A stretch of 14,155 nt of DNA from Cyclobacteriaceae bacterium (GTDB lineage: Bacteria > Bacteroidota > Bacteroidia > Cytophagales > Cyclobacteriaceae). This document shows, in pieces, positions 1 to 6,898 of the stretch. The stretch spans positions 1-14,155 of the forward strand of contig JANYKP010000460.1 of NCBI GenBank assembly GCA_025358195.1. Direction: 5' to 3'. Within the stretch, counting starts at the first letter, position 1. Each line of letters begins with the position of its first letter. The position numbers and the translations under genes are program-made. The notes under the pieces were generated by a model. That model was not told the DNA's origin and ran no database searches. It worked only from the letters and a program-made list of their open reading frames with translations.

Positions 1-303
1 GTCGTAGAAGAATCAGCGACTCCGAAAGGTGGTATGCAGGCTTTTTACAAATATGTCGGTGAAAAAATTAAATATCCTGCCCAGGCCCGACGCATGGGTA
101 TTGAAGGGCGCGTGTTTGTGGAGTTTGTAATTAACAAAGACGGATCACTGAGCGATGTCAAAGCCATCAAGGGAATTGGCGCAGGATGTGATGAGGAAGC
201 GGTAAGAATTGTTCAATCATCTCCCTCCTGGAATCCTGGTAAGCAACGTGGCAAGGCAGTCAAGCAGCGTTACACACTTCCGATTATTTTCAAACTGGGA
301 TAA
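1..303 (+). CDS. TonB family protein, C-terminal domain (5' end outside window)
   Basis: This is the last 100 codons of a gene whose start lies before base 1; the frame is open from base 1 (reads VVEESATPKGG...) and stops with TAA at 301-303. The visible part is a TonB C-terminal domain: 'YPAQARRMGIEGRVFVEF' followed by 'INKDGSLSDVKAIKGIG' and the closing 'QRYTLPIIFKLG' are the usual beta-strand blocks of this fold. TonB domains reach across the periplasm and touch the TonB box of outer-membrane receptors, passing on energy from the inner-membrane ExbB-ExbD motor. The last 89 residues match the C-terminus of the next gene at 80 positions, so the two are recent tandem paralogs. A strong terminator follows 25 nt after the stop. 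The N-terminal anchor cannot be seen, so it could be a TonB-domain fusion such as a BlaR-like or antitoxin-type protein, but its paralog is a plain TonB. Confidence 0.9.
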   Translation, partial: VVEESATPKGGMQAFYKYVGEKIKYPAQARRMGIEGRVFVEFVINKDGSLSDVKAIKGIGAGCDEEAVRIVQSSPSWNPGKQRGKAVKQRYTLPIIFKLG

Positions 304-328
304 GAAAAGTCGTTAAGGAAAATCGTTA

Positions 329-359
329 GGCCTGCTTCGGAAACGAAGCAGGCCTTTTT
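329..359 (+). terminator. Rho-independent terminator after the first tonB
   Basis: The 10-bp perfect stem GGCCTGCTTC (329-338) / GAAGCAGGCC (345-354) is closed by a further G-C pair over a GAAA tetraloop, and five T follow (355-359). This is a textbook intrinsic terminator. It implies that the two tandem TonB genes have separate transcripts. Confidence 0.92.
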
Positions 360-408
360 GTTTAATGACGCTCTTCCTTAAGCGAAGCGTCCAATGATTT
401 TTATTTCA

Positions 409-433
409 AAAGGTGTGACGCCACCACACCTTT
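409..433 (+). other. leader hairpin upstream of the second tonB
   Basis: A 9-bp perfect inverted repeat, AAAGGTGTG (409-417) and CACACCTTT (425-433) with a 7-nt loop, lies 32 nt before the preferred ATG at 466. No T-run follows on either strand, so it is not a standard terminator. It could be an operator or a 5'-UTR structure. It also argues against the longer reading frame starting at 394, which would translate through it. Confidence 0.5.
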
Positions 434-465
434 CGGATTCTGATTATGTTACCAGCCCAAAATTT

Positions 466-1131
466 ATGGAAACAAAAAAGAATGCCTCGGTTGATTTAGC
501 CAGAAAGTCGAGTTACTTTTTCAGCATTGGTCTTTTGCTTTCAATGACGCTCGTGGTAGCGGCCTTTGAATGGCCACAACGGGATAGTGAAATCATAAAT
601 CCTGGAGACAAAAATGAAATTTTTATTGATGAATTGTTTGATATTCCTCCAACCAAAGATGTCCCTCCACCCCCGGTTCCTTTGATAAATAACCCTGTGC
701 TTGTGGAAGTAGATACAAAAACAGAAGAGGATTCCATTCACATTGAAATTGAAAGTACCGATATACTTAAGCAGCATGAGTTTATTTTACCAACACCGGA
801 ACCGGAAGAGCGTGATATTATTGAGACCTTCCCTGAAGAGACGGCTTCACCGAAAGGAGGTTTTGAGGCATTTTATAAATTCGTGTCAGAAAAAATAAAA
901 TATCCTGTGCAAGCAAGAAGGATGGGCATCGAAGGCCGGGTATTTGTGGAGTTCGTTATTAATAAAGACGGATCCCTTACCGATGTTAAAGCCATCAAGG
1001 GAATTGGCGCTGGATGTGATGAAGAAGCCGTGAGAATTGTTCAATCAGCTCCCTCCTGGAACCCTGGAAAGCAACGGGGTAAGACTGTCAGGCAGCGTTA
1101 TACACTCCCGATTATTTTCAAACTTGGATAA
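466..1131 (+). CDS. tonB: TonB energy transducer
   Basis: A 221-residue TonB-type protein. Starting at ATG 466 gives METKKNASVDLARKSS, which fits the usual Bacteroidota TonB opening (charged cytoplasmic tail, then 'IGLLLSMTLVVAAFEW'); the longer frame from 394 adds 24 residues with no family resemblance. Residues 18-36 form the single membrane anchor, 60-72 a short proline-rich stretch (PPTKDVPPPPVP), roughly 85-125 an acidic periplasmic linker, and 132-221 the TonB C-terminal domain. With ExbB/ExbD (not in the window) it would energise TonB-dependent outer-membrane receptors. The His of the anchor found in Escherichia coli TonB is absent, as is common in this phylum. The last 89 residues are 80/89 identical to the preceding gene. 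It has its own downstream terminator. The family is certain; the receptor served is unknown. Confidence 0.9.
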   Translation: METKKNASVDLARKSSYFFSIGLLLSMTLVVAAFEWPQRDSEIINPGDKNEIFIDELFDIPPTKDVPPPPVPLINNPVLVEVDTKTEEDSIHIEIESTDILKQHEFILPTPEPEERDIIETFPEETASPKGGFEAFYKFVSEKIKYPVQARRMGIEGRVFVEFVINKDGSLTDVKAIKGIGAGCDEEAVRIVQSAPSWNPGKQRGKTVRQRYTLPIIFKLG

Positions 1132-1147
1132 TTCGCCGTCCCGGTAG

Positions 1148-1186
1148 AAAAAAAGAAACCCGTCTTAGCGAAAAGGGTTTTTCTTG
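1148..1186 (+). terminator. bidirectional terminator between tonB and chrA
   Basis: An imperfect A-rich/T-rich hairpin in the 79-nt gap between convergent genes: AAACCC (1156-1161) pairs with GGGTTT (1175-1180), and the stem continues through a G-T pair and A-T pairs. The + strand ends in a T-run (1178-1182) and the - strand has a run of seven T from the A-tract at 1148-1154. It can serve both the tonB gene and the opposing chrA gene. Confidence 0.7.
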
Positions 1187-1210
1187 TTTCCTGCTCCACG
1201 AGGGCGATGC

Positions 1211-2386
1211 TTATAATATAAATCCCAACAACAATCCCATCACAATAATTAACCCGGAAGGAATTTTTGTGAAGGTGAGCAAAGCAAATGTTCCAAACGT
1301 AAAGGCATACGTAATAAACGTATTGTCCAATGGCTGGAATAAAAAAATCGCGGCTGCTGCTACAAGGCCTGCACTGGCGGCCGTAATACCCTCGAGAGAA
1401 GCACGCACAGCCCTGAATTTTTTCAGACTTTCCCAAAACCTGATCACAAAAAAGATCAAAAATGTACCGGGTAGAAAAATCCCGGCAGCCGATATAAAAG
1501 CTCCTGCAATTTGGCCTCCGACACCTGCATGCTTCATTGAAAGCGCACCGATGTAGGCGCTGAATGAAAACACCGGTCCAGGTATGGACTGAGCGATGGC
1601 ATATCCGGAAAGAAACTCCCGCGAGGTGAGATAGTGCTTGAGTTCGACAAACTCGGTGTAGAGTAATGGTGTCAAGACCTGGCCCCCACCAAAAATGAGG
1701 CTTCCGTTACGGTAAAAATTTTCAAACAATCGTATTGGCAATCCATGTGTCAATCCGCCCAACGTCGCGGCGGTGATAAGCACACCAGCCCATAAGATGA
1801 AATTAGCCCAACTAATCCGTATGGGAATTTTTTCTTCCTTCGGTTGTGCTTTGTATTTAAAGGCTGTCACTACCCCTGCAATAACAAGCGCTGCAGGATA
1901 AAAGAAAGGAGACCGGATAAAATAAGAAAGCACAGCCGCTAAAATCATCAAGACGATGCCTGTACGGGTATGAACAGTTTTGATCGTCATCGTATAGGCT
2001 GCATAACTTACAAACCCAACCGCCATGGCTGGCACGAAACGGGTAAAAACGAGCGAAACATTTCTTTCCTGAAATAAATCCATGATAATTGCTGCGAGGG
2101 TCATCAGCGTTACGGCCGGGAGTATCCACACCAACAGGGTGAGGTAAGCAAGGTTAGGTCCGCCGATCTTATAACCAATTGCCGTCAGCGTTTGAGTGGA
2201 CGTTGGACCTGGCAATACCTGACACAACGAATTGATTTCCATCAGGTCTTCTTCTGAAAGATAGTTTCGCTTATGTACAAGTATTTTCAAAAAATGCGCG
2301 ATGTGAGCCTGGGGGCCTCCAAATGTACTGACCGAAAGTATCAGTACATCTTTTAAAAAAGCCGGATATCGTACTCGTTGGTACAA
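1211..2386 (-). CDS. chrA: chromate transporter family protein, long two-domain type
   Basis: A 391-residue inner-membrane protein of the CHR family with both homologous halves in one chain. First half (about 1-185): FGGP at residues 22-25 and QVLPGPTSTQ at 56-65. Second half (about 195-391): FGGG at 232-235 and QSIPGP at 266-271. These are the paired signature motifs of the family, with many hydrophobic segments in between. Characterised members expel chromate by an ion-coupled mechanism; many genomic homologs have no tested substrate, so sulfate or another oxyanion is possible. The start is uncertain: there is no ATG before the conserved region, and TTG at 2386 puts RYPAFLKDVLILS at the expected N-terminus, with an in-frame stop seven codons upstream of it. 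It lies 8 nt after a small reading frame on the same strand, suggesting co-transcription. No ChrB-like regulator or other chromate gene is seen. Confidence 0.9.
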   Translation of the reverse strand: MYQRVRYPAFLKDVLILSVSTFGGPQAHIAHFLKILVHKRNYLSEEDLMEINSLCQVLPGPTSTQTLTAIGYKIGGPNLAYLTLLVWILPAVTLMTLAAIIMDLFQERNVSLVFTRFVPAMAVGFVSYAAYTMTIKTVHTRTGIVLMILAAVLSYFIRSPFFYPAALVIAGVVTAFKYKAQPKEEKIPIRISWANFILWAGVLITAATLGGLTHGLPIRLFENFYRNGSLIFGGGQVLTPLLYTEFVELKHYLTSREFLSGYAIAQSIPGPVFSFSAYIGALSMKHAGVGGQIAGAFISAAGIFLPGTFLIFFVIRFWESLKKFRAVRASLEGITAASAGLVAAAAIFLFQPLDNTFITYAFTFGTFALLTFTKIPSGLIIVMGLLLGFIL

Positions 2387-2394
2387 GGCCTTAC

Positions 2395-2535
2395 TTATTT
2401 TTTAAGGGCTCGTTCTTTCATACTGTAAGCCTCACTTGTTAAGGCTCCTAACCCTAAATGATATGCTATCAGGCCACTGGTGCCTATATCCCTCGAATCA
2501 AGAACGGCATTTTGATTATAAAGTATCCGTGTCAT
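2395..2535 (-). CDS. small hypothetical protein upstream of chrA (46 aa)
   Basis: A frame of 46 codons starts with ATG (minus strand, 2535) and ends with TAA at 2397-2395, only 8 nt before the TTG start of chrA. It begins MTRILYNQNAVLDSRDIG and ends SEAYSMKERALKK: a balanced composition with a charged tail, no membrane segment and no signal peptide. I do not recognise the family. In its favour are the tight spacing to chrA, an ATG start, and the absence of a competing gene on either strand. Against it are its length and the lack of a clear ribosome-binding site, which is not decisive in Bacteroidota. An in-frame stop lies two codons before the ATG, so it is not the plain tail of a longer frame, although it could be the end of a decayed gene. 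Confidence 0.4.
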   Translation of the reverse strand: MTRILYNQNAVLDSRDIGTSGLIAYHLGLGALTSEAYSMKERALKK

Positions 2536-2726
2536 AGACTAACTTTTAGTTCACTAAAGCTAAAGATTTTTGGGTAATTTTACCCCGCCTACGCCAAGGC
2601 TTCGGGGGCAAGCACGCATCTTCGCTACAGGCACACTAAGCTTCGGCGCCAGCGAACAGGCAAGCCCATGGCAAACTCTATCTCAGAAGATTTGATATTT
2701 ATAGAATAAATTAAAACTCAATACTT
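2536..2726. repeat. intergenic spacer with GC-rich inverted-repeat element
   Basis: Between the small chrA-side frame and the SOD gene. Within an AT-rich spacer, about 2583-2675 is markedly GC-rich and built of short inverted repeats: CCCCG (2583-2587) / CGGGG (2603-2607), and TTCGCT (2621-2626) / AGCGAA (2651-2656), the latter enclosing GCTTCGGCGCC. GGCAAGC occurs twice within it. No convincing open frame was found. This looks like a degenerate interspersed palindromic repeat, which could be confirmed only by finding other copies in the genome. The promoter of the SOD gene must lie at about 2676-2726, but I see no clear consensus there. Confidence 0.4.
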
Positions 2727-3437
2727 ATGAATACAATTAATCGCCGGAAATTTGTTAAAGAGTCGATGAAGATCACAACCGCAGCGGCCATCGGTTCTTC
2801 ACTCCTGATGAATAGTGAATACGCAAGTGCTGCTCCAGCGGGTCTGCTATTTGCGCAGGTGCCCTTGCCCTATGGCTACAATGCATTGGAACCGCACATC
2901 GATTCAATGACCATGGAAATACATTACACGAAGCATCATATGACTTACATCAAAAATGTGAATGATGCCATCACTGCCGAAAAAATCAACTTTGCTACCG
3001 AAAAGGAATTCTTTGCAAATGCCTCCAAACTTTCAATGAAAGCCCGCAACAATGGTGGCGGCTCCTGGAATCATAATTTTTTCTGGCAAGTGATGAAGCC
3101 CGCCGGTGGTACTCCATCCGGAAAATTGACGGAGGCCATTAACGGAACGTTTGGTTCACTCGATAAATTCAAAGAACAATTTTCGCAGGCGGCAATCGGA
3201 AGATTCGGTTCTGGCTGGGCTTGGCTGGTAAGCGACGGTGGTAAACTGAAGATCGGCTCCACCCCTAACCAGGACAACCCAATGATGGATGTGAGTGAAC
3301 TGAAAGGCACTCCCCTTCTTTGCTTGGACGTATGGGAACATGCATACTACCTAAAATATCAGAATAAGCGCGCCGACTATATAGCCGCATGGTGGAACGT
3401 GGTGAGCTGGGACGAGGTGGCGAAGCGGATGATTTAA
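2727..3437 (+). CDS. sodA: superoxide dismutase (Mn-type), Tat-exported
   Basis: A 236-residue Fe/Mn superoxide dismutase, converting superoxide to hydrogen peroxide and oxygen. Metal ligands fit His66 (EIHYTKHH), His116 (WNHNFFW), Asp201 and His205 (DVWEHAYY). The Gly-rich block before WNH and the Gln in 'STPNQDNP' (Gln182) favour manganese over iron, although cambialistic use cannot be excluded. Residues 1-35 are a leader: NRRKFVK is a twin-arginine motif, followed by a short hydrophobic stretch and a likely cut after ASA (33-35). The enzyme would therefore be folded with its metal and exported by Tat to the periplasm, unlike the usual cytoplasmic SodA/SodB. The mature domain starts at about VPLPYGYNALEPHID (45 onward), of normal family length. 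It appears monocistronic. The symbol follows the predicted metal type. Confidence 0.92.
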   Translation: MNTINRRKFVKESMKITTAAAIGSSLLMNSEYASAAPAGLLFAQVPLPYGYNALEPHIDSMTMEIHYTKHHMTYIKNVNDAITAEKINFATEKEFFANASKLSMKARNNGGGSWNHNFFWQVMKPAGGTPSGKLTEAINGTFGSLDKFKEQFSQAAIGRFGSGWAWLVSDGGKLKIGSTPNQDNPMMDVSELKGTPLLCLDVWEHAYYLKYQNKRADYIAAWWNVVSWDEVAKRMI

Positions 3438-3485
3438 TCCAATTTCCTTTTCTGAATGGCTTCTGTCTTCCTGGGTGCATTTGAA

Positions 3486-3515
3486 AATTGCCACGGGCTT
3501 AAGCCCGTGGCAATT
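3486..3515. repeat. 30-nt perfect palindrome
   Basis: Fifteen bases (3486-3500) are followed immediately by their exact reverse complement (3501-3515); the core is CCACGGGCTTAAGCCCGTGG and the outer ends are AATTG/CAATT. As RNA it can form a very stable hairpin of at least 13 bp. There is no T-run after it. It lies 48 nt after the SOD stop and 18 nt before the next start codon. Such palindromes are typical of REP-like dispersed repeats in bacterial genomes, but only one copy is present here. Confidence 0.85.
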
Positions 3516-3533
3516 GATCGTTTAAAACGAATT

Positions 3534-4028
3534 ATGAAAAAAATTTGTGTATGCCTGAGTGTCGCCCTTCTTCTATGTCTATTGACCCTTGGATGTTATG
3601 CACAAAGTCCCCCGCCTGGGTTGGTTATGTATAAAACTTTTGGTGGTGCCATATTCGAATACACAAAGGACACTACCACTTTTACGGTGAGTCCCAAACA
3701 AGTATTGCAGATCATGAAAGATGATGCAGCTGCCTACCAAGAGTTTAAAAAAGCAAGAGTCAACTATAGTGTTGCCGGGACGATGGGTTTTATCGGAGGA
3801 TCACTGATCATCTTTCCGGTTGTGACCGCCATCGCCGGAGGGGATCCGGAATGGGGTTTTGCGGCAGGGGGTGTAGCGTTTCTTGCAGCCTCAATACCAT
3901 TGAATAAAGCATTTAAGCGACACGCAGAAGGCGCGATAGATACGTATAACAAGAATCACACAACCTTCCGTCCACACACCGAATATTTTTTTTCCGGACT
4001 TGGTCTTAAAGTCCTGATTAAATTTTAA
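3534..4028 (+). CDS. exported membrane protein of unknown function
   Basis: A 164-residue protein starting at ATG 3534. The longer frame from 3456 would be translated through the 30-nt palindrome and hides a clear signal peptide, so I reject it. Residues 1-23 (MKKICVCLSVALLLCLLTLG...) form the signal; a cut before Gln24 (YA|Q) is likely, although Cys21 could be read as a poor lipobox. Two hydrophobic, Gly-rich segments at about 79-102 and 107-124 flank 'AGGDPEW' and are followed by a basic patch (KAFKRHAEGA) and 'DTYNKN'. I believe this layout matches a family of uncharacterised Bacteroidota proteins with a GGDPxW motif, but no function is known to me. It ends tail to tail with ribD: the two stop codons share TTAA at 4025-4028. 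Confidence 0.75.
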   Translation: MKKICVCLSVALLLCLLTLGCYAQSPPPGLVMYKTFGGAIFEYTKDTTTFTVSPKQVLQIMKDDAAAYQEFKKARVNYSVAGTMGFIGGSLIIFPVVTAIAGGDPEWGFAAGGVAFLAASIPLNKAFKRHAEGAIDTYNKNHTTFRPHTEYFFSGLGLKVLIKF

Positions 4029-5074
4029 AGTCTCCAATTTTCGGCTAGGTTCTCATTTACAAAAATGGATAAATGATCATCCTTTAAAATTTCTTCATAA
4101 ATAAGTCGGCCTTTCAGGATTGGGGCAGGAATACCTTTTGTAAATGTCCGGTGCGAACGGAAGATCCGGGCTTCATCCCACCAACCACCGGTGATGAATG
4201 TTTCCAGCGTTTGCCCTCCCCCTTCGATCATCACGGATTGAATGTTGCGTTGATAAAGATCATGGATCATTTCTTGCCAGAAATTTTCATCGCCCAGCCG
4301 CACCAACGTGAGGTTTTCATGCTCTTCATGCCTTAATAAATTATAACATAATGTGGGCTGTGAGTGGTCAAACAAATTTAGTTTGTCGCTGAGACGTAAA
4401 AAGCGATCGAGCACAACGCGCACCGGGTTTCTCCCTGACCACTCCCGGACATTTAATTTCGGATCATCGTGCATGGCGGTACGGGTGCCCACCAGCACAG
4501 CATCTTCTTCTGTTCGCCAACGATGTACGAGCTGTCGCGAATGATCATTGCTGATCCATTTGGACTCGAAATTTTCGTGAGCAATAAAGCCATCAGACGT
4601 CTCGGCCCACTTTAATAGAATGTAAGGTCGTTTTCTCTCAATGAATGTAAAAAATCGTTTGTTCAGTTCCCTTCCTTCTTTCTGAGAAACACCGGTGATC
4701 ACTTCCATGCCACCTTCGCGTAGCCTGCGGATGCCCTTGCCGGCTACCAAAGGATTGGTGTCCAGATTGGCTATTACAACTTTCCTGACGTTGTGTTTCA
4801 GCAGCAGGTCGACACAAGGGGGCGTTTTTCCCTGGTGCGAACATGGTTCCAGGTTTACGTAAACGGTTGCCTTTGGTAAAAGCCTTTTATCAACTACCGA
4901 AGCAATGGCGTTGACTTCCGCATGGGCCTCACCGTATTTCTTATGCCAGCCTTCACCTATAATTTTGTCGTCGTGTACGATCACGCATCCCACCCGTGGA
5001 TTCGGGCTCACGGTCCCAGCACCCAGGTTGGCGAGTTCCAGAGCACGTTGCATGAAAAGTTCTTCCTGTGACAC
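4025..5074 (-). CDS. ribD: bifunctional diaminohydroxyphosphoribosylaminopyrimidine deaminase / 5-amino-6-(5-phosphoribosylamino)uracil reductase
   Basis: RibD performs steps two and three of riboflavin synthesis: deamination of the pyrimidine from GTP cyclohydrolase II, then NADPH-dependent reduction of the ribose side chain. With a GTG start at 5074 the protein has 349 residues. The deaminase domain (about 1-145) has the zinc set His51-Ala-Glu53 (HAEVNA) and Cys78/Cys87 (PCSHQGKTPPC), spaced as in Escherichia coli RibD. The reductase domain (about 150-349) has WISNDHSRQLVHRWR, the VGTRTAMHDDPKLNVR block and IEGGGQTLETF. GTG 5074 yields a seven-residue lead (SQEELF) before MQRALELA, as in relatives; ATG 5053 is the alternative, and a TTG at 5122 would add residues of no family likeness. 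It diverges from prmC across 85 bp; I found no riboflavin riboswitch in front of it. Confidence 0.93.
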   Translation of the reverse strand: MSQEELFMQRALELANLGAGTVSPNPRVGCVIVHDDKIIGEGWHKKYGEAHAEVNAIASVVDKRLLPKATVYVNLEPCSHQGKTPPCVDLLLKHNVRKVVIANLDTNPLVAGKGIRRLREGGMEVITGVSQKEGRELNKRFFTFIERKRPYILLKWAETSDGFIAHENFESKWISNDHSRQLVHRWRTEEDAVLVGTRTAMHDDPKLNVREWSGRNPVRVVLDRFLRLSDKLNLFDHSQPTLCYNLLRHEEHENLTLVRLGDENFWQEMIHDLYQRNIQSVMIEGGGQTLETFITGGWWDEARIFRSHRTFTKGIPAPILKGRLIYEEILKDDHLSIFVNENLAENWRL

Positions 5075-5159
5075 GGGCGAAAGATGCAGGGAAGATGTCG
5101 AAAAACAAAAGCTAAAAGCCAAAAGCGGTGTTCTGCTAAATCATAGTTACACTTGCATC

Positions 5160-6011
5160 ATGATCTTTGATTCTAAACAACTTTTTCAACAATTATTGCG
5201 GAACCTCACAACAGACGATGGTCGGGAAGAAAAAGAAGCGATTCTCTTATGGCTGTTGGAAAGCAAGCTTGCCTTATCACGTGCGGAGATAATGGCCGGA
5301 AAAAAAGTGAGGGCAGATCAATCGCTATTCGATCAAATCGTTTTTCGTCTCAACAATCATGAACCGCTGCAGTATATTTTGGAAGAAGCTGAATTCTATG
5401 GTAGAAAGTTCAGGGTCGATCAATCGGTATTGATACCTCGTCCTGAAACGGAATTACTGGTGAAAATGGTGGTGGATCACTTTCAAGACAGTAAACAAGA
5501 AATCCGTTTACTCGATATTGGTACGGGTAGTGGTTGCATCGCGATTACACTGGCACTTGAACTTCCTTCTGCCACCGTGATTGCAACTGACATCCGTAGC
5601 GATGCATTGGGTGTCGCCAAGGAAAACGCAAAACGACTAACGGCGAACGTCCAATTCCAGCTACATGACATACTGAACGATACCATTTCAATGGGTCCGC
5701 TGGATGCAATCGTGAGCAATCCGCCCTATATTTTAGAAAATGAAAAGACCTTTTTGCAAAAGAAGGTTGTTGATTACGAGCCAGCCCGGGCCCTGTTTGT
5801 CCCCGATTCAAATCCGCTTTTGTTTCATAGGGCGATCGCGGAGAAAGCAAGGCAATCTTTAAGAAAAGGAGGCCTCCTTCTTACAGAAATTAATGAGCGA
5901 CTGGGCAATGACACGGCTGTACTCTTTGAGTCGCTTGGGTATGCTGACGTGCAAATCTTAAAAGACCTGAGCGGAAAAGACAGGATTGTAATTGGAAGAA
6001 AAAAGAACTGA
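5160..6011 (+). CDS. prmC: peptide chain release factor N5-glutamine methyltransferase
   Basis: A 283-residue PrmC (formerly HemK), which methylates the Gln of the GGQ motif in release factors RF1 and RF2, using S-adenosylmethionine, to aid translation termination. An N-terminal helical domain (about 1-80) precedes a Rossmann methyltransferase. Visible motifs are LIPRPETE (91-98), the SAM loop DIGTGSGC (119-126), the acidic end of strand two (ATD, 142-144), the catalytic NPPY (187-190) and EPARALF (207-213). Length is normal. Start at ATG 5160 (MIFDSKQLF): the frame extends upstream to 4905 but only as an antisense reading of ribD. A TACACTTG at 5148-5155 resembles the phylum's -7 box but has no -33 partner and is too close to the start codon to trust. 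Divergent from ribD; a 120-nt gap separates it from the next gene. Confidence 0.94.
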   Translation: MIFDSKQLFQQLLRNLTTDDGREEKEAILLWLLESKLALSRAEIMAGKKVRADQSLFDQIVFRLNNHEPLQYILEEAEFYGRKFRVDQSVLIPRPETELLVKMVVDHFQDSKQEIRLLDIGTGSGCIAITLALELPSATVIATDIRSDALGVAKENAKRLTANVQFQLHDILNDTISMGPLDAIVSNPPYILENEKTFLQKKVVDYEPARALFVPDSNPLLFHRAIAEKARQSLRKGGLLLTEINERLGNDTAVLFESLGYADVQILKDLSGKDRIVIGRKKN

Positions 6012-6131
6012 ACATTCAAGTCTACTTTTCGACCATACGCATTTATCCGTGGGTGTGCGTTTGTATTGAAAGGTGTGAAAACCTTAACAAACCTGATTAA
6101 ATGTATTTTTACCGGCAAAGAATAAATCTCC

Positions 6132-6821
6132 ATGAATAAAATCATTGCTATCGGGGACTTGCACGGAAAAAATTCCTGGAAGAAAGTAAACCCGGAGGAG
6201 TATGATCAGATCATTTTCATAGGCGATTATGCAGACAGCTTCACCATAACCCCTGACAAAATTATTAACAACCTGAAAGAGCTGATTGATTTCAAGAAAC
6301 AGCATTCCGGCAAAGTCACACTGCTGCTGGGCAACCACGACATACACTACATGGAATACCCAGCGTATCGGTGCTCCGGGTTCAATTCATTTTTTCAGCC
6401 GGACTACACCGAATTGTTTCGGGACAACAGAAACCTGTTCCAGGCCGCCGTGCAGTTTGGCGACTACCTCTTTACCCATGCCGGACTCAGCCACTCGTTT
6501 GTGAAGCACAATTTGACCGCGTATGCCAAGCTTATTGAAGACAAACAAATCCACGTTGCCGATTTGCTAAACAGCATCCATGACTCCGAAAACCAGGCCG
6601 TGTTACATACGGTAAGCGCCTTACGAGGCGGCACCGACTCCTTTGGCGGAATTACCTGGGCCGACTACCGGGAAACTTCTGTTGACCTCTTGCCCGGCTA
6701 TCACCAGGTGGTAGGGCATACGCCGCGGAAGGAGATAACCAAAGTAGCAGGCGACCATTCTTCCATAACATATATTGATGTGCTGGATACGGTGGAGGAG
6801 TTTTTTACAGGTAATATTTAG
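6132..6821 (+). CDS. calcineurin-like metallophosphoesterase (PPP-type Ser/Thr phosphatase family)
   Basis: A 229-residue cytoplasmic hydrolase with the full dimetal signature in order: GDLHG (8-12), GDYAD (31-35), GNHD (67-70), THAG (115-118, His116) and GHTP (195-198, His196). The GDxHG...GDxxD...GNHD...GHTP order is that of the PPP phosphatases and diadenosine tetraphosphatases; the strict PPP motif GDxxDRG is replaced here by GDYADS, so it is not a canonical protein phosphatase. The substrate (phosphoprotein, nucleotide or other phosphoester) cannot be read from the sequence. No signal peptide. Start at ATG 6132, three residues before the first beta strand (IIAIGDLHG). It is convergent with the large CHAT gene, 77 nt apart. 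Confidence 0.88.
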   Translation: MNKIIAIGDLHGKNSWKKVNPEEYDQIIFIGDYADSFTITPDKIINNLKELIDFKKQHSGKVTLLLGNHDIHYMEYPAYRCSGFNSFFQPDYTELFRDNRNLFQAAVQFGDYLFTHAGLSHSFVKHNLTAYAKLIEDKQIHVADLLNSIHDSENQAVLHTVSALRGGTDSFGGITWADYRETSVDLLPGYHQVVGHTPRKEITKVAGDHSSITYIDVLDTVEEFFTGNI

Positions 6822-6850
6822 CAAATATTTATGCGTCATGATCGGTTACA

Positions 6851-6867
6851 AAATGAAGTCTTCATTT
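6851..6867. terminator. possible bidirectional terminator, convergent gap
   Basis: AAATGAA / TTCATTT with a 3-nt loop, a symmetric 7-bp A-T-rich hairpin in the 77-nt gap between the phosphoesterase (+) and the CHAT gene (-). Read on the minus strand it ends in a short run of T. It is weak by the usual rules. The palindrome GGGGGCCCCC (6875-6884) lies just beside it. Confidence 0.35.
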
Positions 6868-6898
6868 GGCATGCGGGGGCCCCCAATTTCCATCAAGC

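Noticed and set aside
1269..1556. Plus-strand 95-codon frame in chrA
   Set aside because: Antisense shadow of the ChrA coding sequence, whose paired CHR motifs are unmistakable.
4905..5159. Upstream extension of the prmC frame (85 codons)
   Set aside because: It is antisense to ribD and unlike any PrmC N-terminus; ATG 5160 gives the normal length.
4989..5159. Riboflavin (FMN) riboswitch before ribD
   Set aside because: Only 85 nt separate ribD and prmC and none of the conserved RFN-element blocks is visible.
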